Shown here: one piece after another, positions 21,880-34,800 of the stretch
How the letters are laid out: each line of letters begins with the position of its first letter
Position numbering within the stretch: position 1 is the stretch's first letter
Assembly (NCBI GenBank): GCA_035079385.1
Contig: JAVHKY010000052.1
Span: 4,216,001 to 4,280,000 of the forward strand
From: Aspidiotus rigidus
Taxonomy: Eukaryota; Arthropoda; Insecta; Hemiptera; Diaspididae
Reading direction: 5' to 3'
Length of the DNA stretch: 64,000 nucleotides
Notes under the pieces: generated by a model
What the model was told of the DNA's origin: nothing
Databases searched by the model: none
Seen by the model: only the letters and a program-made list of their open reading frames with translations
Translations under genes and position numbers: made by a program

Positions 21880-24800
21880 CTATTTGAAACGTATATTTTT
21901 TAATAACTGCGAAACTCGAAATCCTGGCAGTGGACAGTCCGGATAAAAGTTATGACAGCCAGTTCCTTCAATGCCAGATATGAGTTGTCCCATGTGTGCG
22001 GCGAAATGGTATTTCGATGTTATTTCAGCCGTCGAGGTTATACTCGTATCTCTGAAAATGAACGAAAATAAATTCATGAATTAAAATCTTGCTTTTGATA
22101 ATGTAGAGATGAAATATAATAAAAAAATGCGATAAATATTTTTCATTTAACTAGACTCCTGGTATTCGTCCTTTTTTAAGTACATCGCTCGTATGGAGAT
22201 ATACATTAAAATGGAGCTTTAAATTGCCCAAACCTGTACTCAAATCTTGTAGCAGAAACGAACCATGTAAGTAAATTTGATTTAAAAATTGATTTATTAG
22301 AAAAAAACGACGGCTTCCGAAACAAACTTGAACAAGGAACGTATGGAACCTGTTCTAAGAGTCAAATTGGTTTTGGTATTTAGAATTCAAGGGTAGATAC
22401 TTGATGTATGTTCTGGCGCAGTTGAAGATTTTTCATTTTCTCCCATCTTTTCATCCATTGTAAAGAAAGATCCTAAAATTTCATCAAAAGTTGGCGAAGA
22501 ATGTTTACCAATTTTTAAAGCAAAATCAAACCGTTTCGTCATAATTTTTCATCAATTCAAGTCACAAAATTATTGAGTTATTGTATCAATTTCTCATTAA
22601 TTGCTTAGTTCGACAAAGTCAAACTAAGCTCTGCGTATTCCTTTTTTTTTCTAATTTTTTAGTCTCCCAAGGAGAGAACTTAAAATTGTTTCAACTCCCA
22701 AAGTGAGGAAGATTTCTAGGGAGGTTAAATAAGTTGAATAACAATTGAATTATAGAATAGTGCATAACAAAATCTATAAGATTTAACCAAAAAATGAAAG
22801 CAAATATTAAGATTTTTTTATTCCAACTTCTATCTTGAAATTTTAATAATAATCAATAGAAATGTATTTAATTAATTATAATCTTTTTGAAGAACAACTA
22901 TAATATCCTAGAAACCTCTCCTCCTTTTCAAACTTTTGTATTTTTTTTTTTTACAAATTTCTAAAGATTTTAAATCATGACCAGATTTTTGTTTTGGAGC
23001 ATTCAATTCAGAGCCCCATACTACAGTTATAGGAAACTCTTAATTATTTTATTGAAAATTTCTGTTGTTCGTTCTCCAAACTATTCAGCATAACAACAAA
23101 TGAATACAAATTCAGGAGAACGAATCAGAATATTATTAATTTACATGTGATTATTGAATGCATGGGTAAAAATATAATCTGAAAAATTTTGGGTTAAACA
23201 ATTATTAAAATGGAAAAACAAATTTTCAACCACACTCATTTACGTTTTTCAAAACAGTGAGCACAGCTTCTAAAAGTAGCCTACACAACAATCCAATAGA
23301 CCAGTAGTTTCCAACCGGTGTGACGCGAGATTTCAAAGGAACTGAAGTTCAAGAAAGTATCTATGGACAAATGTTGGATCAACATCTCACGAGAATATCA
23401 GGCATTGTATAAAAAAGCTTTTACCATATTACTTCCTTTTTCCACCTCCTATCTTTGCGAACAGGGCTTCTCAGCTCTTACTCTTATAAAAAGTAAGATG
23501 CGGGAGCGCCTTCTATCTGTCAAACAAGAAATGCACTTTGTTAATCGAAAATCAGCCCCGTATTGACGAAATATGTAAAAAATCACAAGCGCAAATATTT
23601 AGTTCTTGTAGACATTTGTCATACATTTCAAAAATTTTTAATATATATTTTCAATTGGTGTGCCGCGAAAAATTTTTGTCATCAGAAATGTGCCGCCACG
23701 TCAAAAAGGTTGAAAACCACTGCAATAGACCTTATACATTAATAAAAGTTTTTACTCGATGATATCTAAACCTACGCGTATAATAGAACACGACTTTGAA
23801 TGTTAAAATTGTGATACTTCATGATCAGAATCTACCGAGTTTATCTTAAATGAAAAACTAGATTTTGGAAAGTTCAACTCCTTTTTTTAATGTGCACTCG
23901 GAACAGCTTTATGTATAAGATTTGAAGCGTATCAAAATTCCACATAAGTTTTCTTTGATTACTCAAACCCCCTCAGAAACAAATAATCTCAAGAATTCTT
24001 ATAGTCTAGGCAATAAAGAATAAATTTGGTAAATTGAAACATCGTCCGGGAACATAGGATTTTTGGTGGAAAATTTAGCTAGGTATCCCTCCCAGAAACA
24101 ACATATTCTGAATCCTACCCCCCAAATCCCGAGGTCACCCCTTTTCGGGCGGCTGGAACGTCCAAAATTTTAATTTTTTGCAAATAGCTCGTCAAATTTT
24201 GATCTAAATGAAAAATGTTTCAGACAAAAGTTGTTCCTCGTAAAATTTCCTACAAAATGAATCGTAGATCAACATATGTTATTGTAGATGGAATAGTGCA
24301 TGAAATATCCTAAGGAGAGTTCAGAGCCGTACGGACGTATGGACGAAAATCCAGGATTAGGTAGGGGAGAGGTTGACGAAAATTCTTCCAAGTCCCAAAA
24401 TCATGGTTGTACGTACGGACGCAAATTTCGGGATAGAGGTCAGAGCAAAGACATGAAACATGTCAAAAAAAAATCTCTATTTCAACTTTTAAGCTATATA
24501 TAATATGATGGAGAAGGCACTTGGAAAAATTTTTGATCTCGTAGCTATATAAGTGATTGGAAGGGGACTTGGAAAAAATATCGACTATCAAGCTATTATG
24601 ATGGGTAAGTGACTTGAAAAAATAATATTCTAATATATCGGGCCAATATTTCGGTCCCTTTGAGAATATATTATAGTAGATTCTTCAACATTTCAGAATC
24701 GATTCTTCTGGCTGGAAGATGTGTACTTTCTTTCAATGTGCTTCCAATAAAGTCACTAAAATAACCAAATTAAAGAAACATTGAACTGTTACAATCTCCA

Positions 24801-25843
24801 GCGCGTAAGATTCCAAAGATAGAATGTTTGTGCTGAACATGTTTCAAAGGTACCGAGGGGAGACCTTCAGTGTTGCGGTAGACAAAGAATCGTTTCACAT
24901 ACGTAATGAATGGATTAAAATAAATTTACTTTCATACTCTCTTCTGGAAAATAATGTTTGGAAACACCGCTTACAATAAAGAGCATGAATTTTTTTCTTA
25001 TTCGCGGGTATGACGTTAAGTTTTCTAGAAATTTATGACCTCTTTAATATCGTGTCATTATTTCATGTACGTCAATCGAAAAACATCTCCTTAAAGATCT
25101 TTGATTCGTCGTGCATTGAACTGACAAAAAAGTTATCAATATGAAATACTCATTAAAAAAAATTTGTTACCTCAGTAAGTTGAGTAACGCAATTTCAGAT
25201 TGCGACAAATTATCTTTTCTGGGTGCTGCATTCAATTCGCAAATCAACTTTGGCAAACAGGAATTCTTGACAGCGTTCAAGATTTTTTTTCGAGCCAGAG
25301 AGACAGCCTCTACATTTGAAAGAGAACAAAATGAATGAAATTATGAGTAGAATCAATAAAATTTATAAAACTTCATATTATTTCAATAACATGAAAGTAC
25401 TTGAGCATAATTTTAGTCATTATTTTTCGTCTACACATAATTGATAGTAGTTTATAGTCGACTTGAGGTGTCTCAAGAGATGAAAATATTATTTTCATTT
25501 ATTGCCGTTTTTCTATATTTTTTTTTTTTTTCGTTCTTGAAATTCGGAAGTTTGTTTCTTTTCTCTACTTACGATGGTTTCTTAATAGGCCGTCGATATG
25601 ATGGGAAGGGGACTTGAAACAATTTCAACTTCTAAGCTACATGATATGATAGGAGGGGACTTGGAAAAATTTACACTCTCGAGCTGTATATTTCAAAGTC
25701 CTTAAAATAGATCAAGGTCACTGATGACGTCTTATTTTATACCAGGCTTATAGTAGGTCTAGGCCTCCTTCATGATAGCTTGGATTCTCAATACCAAAAC
25801 CAATTTGACCGCTTAACTTTGTTAAGGAAGTCGTCATTTTCAT

Positions 25844-25874
<31 letters not shown>

Positions 25875-28800
25875 TAAGATTTTTTTGTCCGCGGAACTCC
25901 TCAACTTTTCCACAACTACTTCATAAAATTCTTTGAAACGTAGGTAGATTACAGGGTTATATCTGAAAATGTGGACCTGAAATTTGTTTGAGGATCAGAC
26001 GAGTAGTTCTCGAGATACTTAATTTTTTAGCAAATTTCCCATTACTATAACTCCGAGATTATAGGATACATTTTCTCAAAATGCGGTCAAGTTGAAGCTC
26101 TATGCAATTGAGAGGTAGTTCTTGATATATACTTCCTCAATTGTAAGATTCGGGAGTTGGTTTGATGTGTTTCAGGCAATGGGAATATTATTTTCAATTT
26201 GGACTAGCTTCTTTGAGTGAGATTTGAGGTTAGACTCATGAGTGAATCTGGCTCGGCTGATGTATTCGTGTGTTAATGTGTTTGGAGAAGTCGGAGCGTG
26301 AAGGAAGGAATGAGGGGTTGACTAATGGGCGATTGGTCGCTTGATATCGATTTTTTTTTTTTGTTTCCGGATTATGTTTGTAGCTGGACTCCCAGATGAA
26401 GAATCTTGGGATGGAGTTTGCATAGAAGGTGGTGATGACCGCGTGAATACAATTTATGAGTGGATGAAAAGAAGAATGACTGAAGATCGTATTAAGTGAT
26501 GCTAGAAATCGGAGGTGATCAATAATTGAACCACTAAGCCTAATTTCCAATATACCAGACCAATACTGGGCTAAGAAGAACGTTTATTAAAAAGAAAGTT
26601 TGAAGCTTTTTCTTTTACCGACTTTTTTAGCTCCAAAAGTGACGTCTGGCATCTGGCCGTCGGCGAAAACGTTTATACCCTTATGTGTTAATTAAATTTG
26701 CGACTCTGGTATTTCTGTTTTTTTTTTTGTGTGTTCTATATTCTATTAAAATGTGTCGTACCACTGTGGAACAGATCGAAATTATCTGTAGTAAGGTTGA
26801 TAACGAGAGGAAGCAGTAAACTTTCTCCGGATCCCATTTAGCATGAAAAAATTTCAGGTTTTCTTTCCTTTATATGTATAGGGGCCTTTATTTAGGCTTA
26901 TGAGATTTTTTTGTCAGAGGATGTCGTCCAAAACTGGATAGATTTTTTCGAGACTTGTTATAGTCTCATATCTGAAGATGTGCACTTACAATTTGTTCGA
27001 GAGCCGGATGAGCTTAATTGATGGTAATTCATCGATGCGTTTCAAGTTGAGTTGAAGCGATTCTGTAAGTTACAGTTAATCATAATTATATGGAAATAAG
27101 AATATTCTGAGAATTAATCAAAATATAAGTTTGCGAAGACCGCAGAAACAACTTTTATAGCCTCATAGCAAAGTGGACAGGGGGAGGGGGCATCAAATTT
27201 TCTTGAGAAGTTTTGTAGGTTATAGATCACCTCTAGCCTAAACTTATTGGCTTATGGGTTTGTGACGTCATGATGTTAGACTTCATGAACTGAGTTTTCT
27301 TCTGGTCTGGTTGATAGGTGACTGATATTAAATTTAATCTAAAGAGTAGGAGTGACTTTCTCAATGTGTTTTGAATTTTTAGGTGGAAATACTCGTGTAC
27401 TACTCAGAGTGTTTTTATGGTAATTCTTACGTTTTGTTGGTTATTAACCTATATTTGATATATTTGGCGCAATGCAACATATTCACTGTCAGAAATACTC
27501 GCGTTGCAAACGATAGCAATGAAAAAAAGTTGTTTTGGACTGTAAAAACCATACTGATTTTATTTTATACTAGGTCTAGGCTTCCTTGAATTCTCAATAC
27601 CAGAACCAATGTGACTCACAAAACAGGTTCCCTGCATTCCTCGTTTAACTTCGTTAATTGTCACAGAAAAGTGTCGCAAGAGGAACGCGTGGATCACCAC
27701 AGAAATAATGGATCTTATGAACGTGAGAAGACTGAAAAAAGGTGACAAGGATGCGTGCACGAAAATAAATAAAATTATTCGCAGAAAGATCCGAGGAGCC
27801 AAAGACAGGTGGCTGAAAGAGAAATGTGAAGAATGTGAAGAGCAGCAAGCTAGACACGGTCATTTTGACATACATAAGAAGATGAAAGAGTTTCCTGGAC
27901 AGCGTCGGAAGCAGACACCAGGCACCCTCAAAGATAGAAATGGTCAGCTGGTACTGGGAAAGGATGCCAGACTCGCTAGATGGAAAGAATATATCGGCAA
28001 ACTATTTAAGGATGAAAGGCCAAGGTGAAAACCGTGTCGAAGATATGGAGGATGAATATGAAATAACAGAGCAGGAAGTATGAAGAATGGTAAGGCGGTT
28101 GGATCCAACGAAATGCATTACAATCTGTTAAAATTATTAGCCGATCAATCATGAACTGCGTTTCCAGCCAGGTTCTTCAATAAGATATATCGCAAGATAT
28201 ACCAGCGAATTGGTTGAAATCGGTGTTTATCGGACTGGTAAAAAAGAGCAAGGCGAGAGAGTGCGGTGATTACCGAACAATTAGCTTACTGTCACACGTC
28301 TTGAAACTATTTCTTAAAGTAATTCATAATCGAGTGTATGAGAAATGCGAGGAAAACTCTGGCGCTCAGCAGTTTGGGTTCAAAGAGGGTTATGGACGCC
28401 GAGAAGCCTTATGCGCCATCAATGTTTTAGTGCAAAGCTGCAGGTACGTGAATCGGAAGCTTGATTACAAGAACGCCTTCCACTGTGTACAACACAAAAG
28501 TATGATCAAAGTTTTAGAAGATGTCGGGATCGGACCTGGTACAAGGAGATTTGTGTACAAGGTGAGCGAGTGAGTCCCTTAGAGGAGCATACCGTATACT
28601 CAGAGCAATTCAGCCAGCTCGCAGTGACCTATATATTAGACTTACTTGTATACCAGACTAAAGATCCAAAAGCTGAGTCAGACTTATACTAGATCCGCAC
28701 GTATACAGTATACTGGACATAGATCCGGCTAAGAAGAGAGGCTAACTTGTCAGCATAACATACCCTTTACCATATTTATACTAAGGCTATTTTTTGAGAA

Positions 28801-31800
28801 GCTGTTCCATGAAATTTTACCTGCAATCCGAAAATGGGAGCAAACGAGTGGAGCAAGTGAGACTCTTAGAGCTAGTCAGCTTAGAATACAGTATATTTAG
28901 TGACAGTTGCCTGTATTAGATTTACTCTTATCTATAATACTAAAAACGGTACCCTTTTCCTCATCGCGATTTATACCTAATTTACCCGATACAATTTAGC
29001 TAAAAAAAGCCTTCGCAGCGCAAAAGCAAAACCGACTTTTCATATCTTATTTTCCTACATCTCTACTTCTTTTTTCGATTTTGTTCATTATTGGCTACAT
29101 TATATTACTTAGGGCGAGTTTTTTAATTGGGTGTTAGTAACACGCTGTTAGCTAATTGACCGTTAGCTTAACTCCCCATTATGAGTTTTTCAAGTTAACA
29201 GGTAACAGAGATGTTAAATCCAATTACAACGAATTTGATTGGTTGATTTAAACTCTCAGTTTAAATGCTAACATGCGCTTCATACCTCATGATAATTACT
29301 ATCAGACATGTTATCTCTTGAAAAACAATTCAACTACCAGATAGCGCTAATAATCAGTTAATATCGCGTTAACATACAATCGAAAAATCCGCCCTTAATT
29401 GTTTTCGCTAATAACGGCAAAATGACATCGTTTTCCGATACAAATTCATTTTCGAAACTTGCCAAGCATTATTTTTTATTCAATGTACTGATAATACACA
29501 ACTTACAACCCCCTCCCCTTCTGAGAAAGAAACACTTTTCGCGCACAAGTCAGTAACACTCTTCATTTTCCATAGCAACATTCATTCTTTTCAACGCAGG
29601 ATGGTTAACGAACTGACGTTCGACTTACCCCGCTCCCAATTTTTTTTTTTCTAAATTAAAATGAAAAAATCTCAAACACTACCAATCCGATTTTCAAAAA
29701 AATGACCCTATTCCCTAGAGCAAATATAAAACTTCAACAATTATCAATTTCATATAAATCGACCCAATACCAACCGAGAACATTCGCCCACCAATACATG
29801 TACATACATACGTACGTACGTACATATGAATTTGAGCCAATGTTAAAATCAAGATCCATACACTTTGAAACGCTGAGAAAACATACCCCACACCAAAAAT
29901 TCCACAGTGCCCAAGAATGCAATACCTCCTAAAAGTCGGTAAAATAGATAAAACCGAATATTATGCGTGCATTCTATTACTGTATATTTCAACTATAGAT
30001 ATAAGAGCAAAATTCGAAGGAAAAAAAAAAACGATTCAATTCTACATCGAGCATCGAATGTATCTATCTGCGTAAAATGAATTGCCTAGAAAAATAGAAG
30101 GAAACAACGATTCGGTCTCACATCGATTACCGCGCCTCTCTAACGATCGCACCTCAGGCTATAGACGTCCAAATTCTCGATAAAACATAGCCAACTTTGT
30201 TGGACGTAAGGCAAGAGAAAATGAATTTGACGAAAAGTTTTAACAACGTCACACAGTAAGATCAGCGTGAAAATGAATTACTCAATAGCAAATTGAAAGA
30301 ACTCGATCACCTTTTGCACCACATACCTAATTTACCTGAGACAATTAAGTTAAAAAATAACTAAAGCCTAATATTATAATGGTAACAATCTTCTCTTTGC
30401 ACTTCATACCTCATTTTATCCGATACAATTTAGCACTTCGCAAATCGAAGGGTAATTAATTTGGCCAAAAGTTCTAATGACGTCACAATGTCCACATAAT
30501 GAAGAAGAGCCAATAGGCAAAATAGAAAATGGTAGTCACCAAAACATGATGATCCCTTGTCAATGTCAATTCTTTGAATCAAAAATCACTTCAATTGTAA
30601 GAAGTAAAAGGCAATCCTTAATACCTTTTCGCGAGTTGATAACCCATAGAGCAGCCGAATAGCTTATAAATAAAAAAAACAAAAAACAAAAAAGAAGAAG
30701 AAAAGCAATCGAAATATTTGGAAAATGGAATTGAGTAACACAGGTAGTTGCAGGAGTTGGAAACTGTGTTGAAATAATTTCACAGGACACTGAGATTACA
30801 TTGTAGGAAGTATCTTGATTTTGAAGAGTATATAGGACAGGAAAAAAGGTGATGATTGTCAGATTATCTGCATAATAAGATTTATATGAATTCAGGAAAA
30901 ATAGGGCTACAGGGACCTGGACAGGAAGATTGTAATGAAGCTTTCAATCAGATTTCTATGATTCAAACAAAAAAAGTTGAATTGAAGGTTTTAATAAAAA
31001 ATAATGACGTCTTTCATAAAGTTAAATAAGGAATTCACACATCTTTTCCCATGGGACGGACTGGTTTTGATACCGAGAATTGAATTCAAAATTGGAGGAC
31101 TTTCAAAAAGTGGAATTAAATTTGATGAAATTTCAAAAATTGAGCTAACTATAGCAGGAACACTCGGAAAAATTGAGACTTTCGAACTCTATATGATAGA
31201 TAAGGGGTAGGAAAAATTTTTAATATCAAAGGAGTCAGATTTGAAAACATTTGTAATATTGGGAATTGTGCTATATATGACAGGAAAGGAACTTGGAAAA
31301 AATTGAACCATTAGAGGAGTTGAAATTAAAAACGCATTTTGTACATCGATCTATGCAATTATCACAAGTGGATAACATGAAAAAATTTCAACTTTCAAGC
31401 TATATTTTTTAAGAGATGAACATGGAAGAATTTCAACTTCCAAGATACAGTGTGGTGCATGAGAAGTCGCACCAATGTAAAAGTCCCTATGGTGCGTCTT
31501 CGTGATGCACCAGCATACATAAACGACGTGTTATAGTGATGGTTGGAACACGGGTCAATGCACCATGCAACACGAGCAAGTGAGCAACAAGGAAGTAAGC
31601 TCTTCTCCGTGCAACGTACGTCGTGTTGGGTTGTTCGGGGAAATCACTTATGAATTTTACGAGTGAAAATTTCCATTTTCAAATGTTGAACGATTATTTC
31701 CCGTTGTTTTTTCTTTTTTGAATTTGAATGACGATTTCGTTGACATGATTTTTAATCTTGTGAACAGAACGCACTGTAAAAAAAATTGTAACTGCCAATA

Positions 31801-34800
31801 GATAAAAAAAAAAAAAACTGATGAAGAAAAAAATTTCAGGAATGGTGAAATCCTCACGGTAACAAAAAAAACCCTAACAGGAAAACGGAGTGTTGCTCAC
31901 TTGCTTATGTCGCGTTGGTGCGTTGACCCGTGTTCCAACCATCTCTATAACACGTCCTTATGTATGCTGGTGCATCACAAAGACGCACCATAGGGACTTT
32001 TACATTGGTGCGACTTCTCATGCACCACACTGTATATATGACAGGAAGGGGACTTGGAAAAATATCAACCATCGTTCTAGGTAAATGGCGAGATACCAAA
32101 ATTTTCAAAAATCCCTCCCCCTATGGAATAAGTTTCCTATTGAACCTCGATTTAGGTTAGGTAGTTGACATCATAAAAACTGGAGATGCTCTTAACACCA
32201 TCAGGATTTAACAGAAGAATCCCTACAGTATAGTGAATTACAAAAATCAGGACTCGACGTCAAGAATAACTGTTAGTTGGACGTGGGTGGACTCGAAGGA
32301 ATAAATTGAGGGCCTTGAGAAATTTTGTTCTAATTAAGGTAAATGAAGGAAGGGATTTTCGAAGTCTCAACTATATCAACTCGAGAATAGGAGGAGTTAT
32401 TTTATTTGCATGCAAAAAAGAGAAGTCAAAGAAATAATCATCGCTGAAAATTGGAGTGACTGTAGTAACAAATTATATACAGATGTCAACATATAGTAGA
32501 TTTCAAGAAAATCTTACATAGAAAAAAAGTGAAAGATAAAAAGGAAAATGAATGAACTAATCTTAGAATCTAAACGTTTTTCTTCCATTAATTTGTAGAT
32601 TAGAGGATGACATGTAGAATCCATTATCACCATATGCATAATTGGAGGAGATGGATGCAGAGAACTGAAAAAGAAGAATAGGAAGAGAGGGAAAAATGGA
32701 AGAGTGTGATACTAACGAAGAGAACAATTTGGAAGACTCAGGAACCGATAAAGAAAGAAAGAAAAAAAAAGAGGTTGTATGGAAGAACAAGTAAAGAATG
32801 AAAGAGTGTAAAATTGAATGAAATTAAGAAAGAAGAAAAGCTTGAAAAGAAAATTAAGCAGATTGAATTGAACTATGAGATTAAAAGATACAAAGAAAAT
32901 AGTGTATCTAACTAAAAAATTCCAAATAATCTTAAACCCCAGAGTTACTCGCTTTGTTTCATGTACCTACTATACCCAAAACCCTAAATAACAGAATTAA
33001 AATAGCTATGAGAACTTTGTGTTTGCATAAAAATTTTGAATATAGGTCCAAAAATAAGTTTTTATAATACATGAAGCGAAAGTGCTGCGTATAGTGTTCG
33101 TTTTTCGTAGCGAAACATGCCGTTATCAGAACCGTGGCGAAAATGTTTTACCAGTGGCAAAAATGTTTTACCCGTGGCGAAAATCAAGTCAGTGGTGTCA
33201 ATCGAAAAATTCGTAAACATTCTTTTTGAACGATAACCAATTTAAATTGTAGGCCTAAGTGTTTCTTTCACTACATGTATTATAAAAAGTACTGTTTGTA
33301 ATTCGTGTCGAAAACAAACGATATTGGAACTCACTTATCCACACTCGCTTTGCTCGTATGGCTACACTGCGCTCGTTCCAATATCGTTCATTTTCGCCAC
33401 TTATTACAAAATGTACTATATCGGGAGAATTTCTACTTTTTTTTATTTCAATAACCAGAGTAGTAAATCTAGATAATTTACCGAGATTTTTAAAAATTAT
33501 TTCTGTTTATATGATTTCTATAGAAATTTTCTTCACCAATAATTTATTGGCAATTTCTTACTTCTGTTTTGTTATAAGTGATAGGCGATATAAAAAAATA
33601 TTTGAAAATTTAGAGATGACACAAATATCAAAAAAATGTGTGGAAAAAATATATATATTCGAATTCTGAAACAAGAGAAACGTCTGAAAATAAAAATACG
33701 TGACAATGAGAAAGGCGCGCCGTGATGGAGAAAGTAAAGAGAAGAAAAAAAAAAGATTCGCTTAGAAGAAAGAGAGCGAAAAAATGAAAAATTGAAAGGA
33801 ATAGAAAAGTTGATACAAGATTTAGATGAAAAGAGGAAATATTTGAAGAGGAAAGTGGAGAGATTAAATGACAAATTGAAAATGTATTAAATTTAGGTCT
33901 ACTTTTATATTTTTGGAAAAATATATAAATATTACGTGATGTATGAGATATCATTATTTAAAGATTAAATAATAGAAAGAAGAAATTCAATGAGAAAGAT
34001 TAATAATTTCAACCCGAAAAATTCAGTGAAAAGAGAGGACATAGGCGCGCCGTCCTGCTAGTACTAGACTAAGATTCAAAAGCTAGTCAGTTTAACCTAC
34101 ACTGTACTAGACTTGAATGATAAACGTAATTACGAGTAGCAAAGAACTAATATAGACATGAAACACGATCTTTATTTATTTTGCTAGGTTCGCCAGAACA
34201 TGATTTTTTTTCTTCTAATTTGCTAGGCAATTTATTTTACTCTTATATCTGTAGTTTAAATTTATATTCGTACAGTGATAGAATGCACGTAATATTTGGT
34301 TTCAGCTATTTTCTTAATCGTATCCGGGTATCTCTGATTTGAGGCATGCAAGGTCGTATTATAGATAGATAGCAGACAATGCATTCTCAACTTTAAAATT
34401 GTTACAACTTTCTGAACAATGATTTTGTAAATTTCTTCAAAAAGATTGAGTTTGAAGGTTATACAATGCTATGTACAAAATTTCAACAAAATCCATACAT
34501 TAAGGGAGAAATTTTACAGTTGTGTTTTATAGTATAGGATGAGCCTATGTTTATGGTTGGTACTCACAATAAAATTTTTCTGCATTATGAATAATGTGTG
34601 ATATAATAGTGACTATAGGGCATGGCTAAGAAATTTGATAAATGATAATGTTGACCGTCAAAATTTCTATCATAAGTTTATTACTCGAAGTTATTTAGGA
34701 AATGTGGCTTTAATAAACAAACAAATTTTGACGATAGTATTTTTATTGCCGTAGAAACAGTGTTATTGTGCACAAGAATTCAATTCCACTTACTTTCAAC

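Noticed and set aside
33572..33954. Two overlapping minus-strand frames of about 100 codons rich in Phe, Ser and Leu
   Set aside because: They are complements of purine-rich low-complexity DNA without splice sites or domains.
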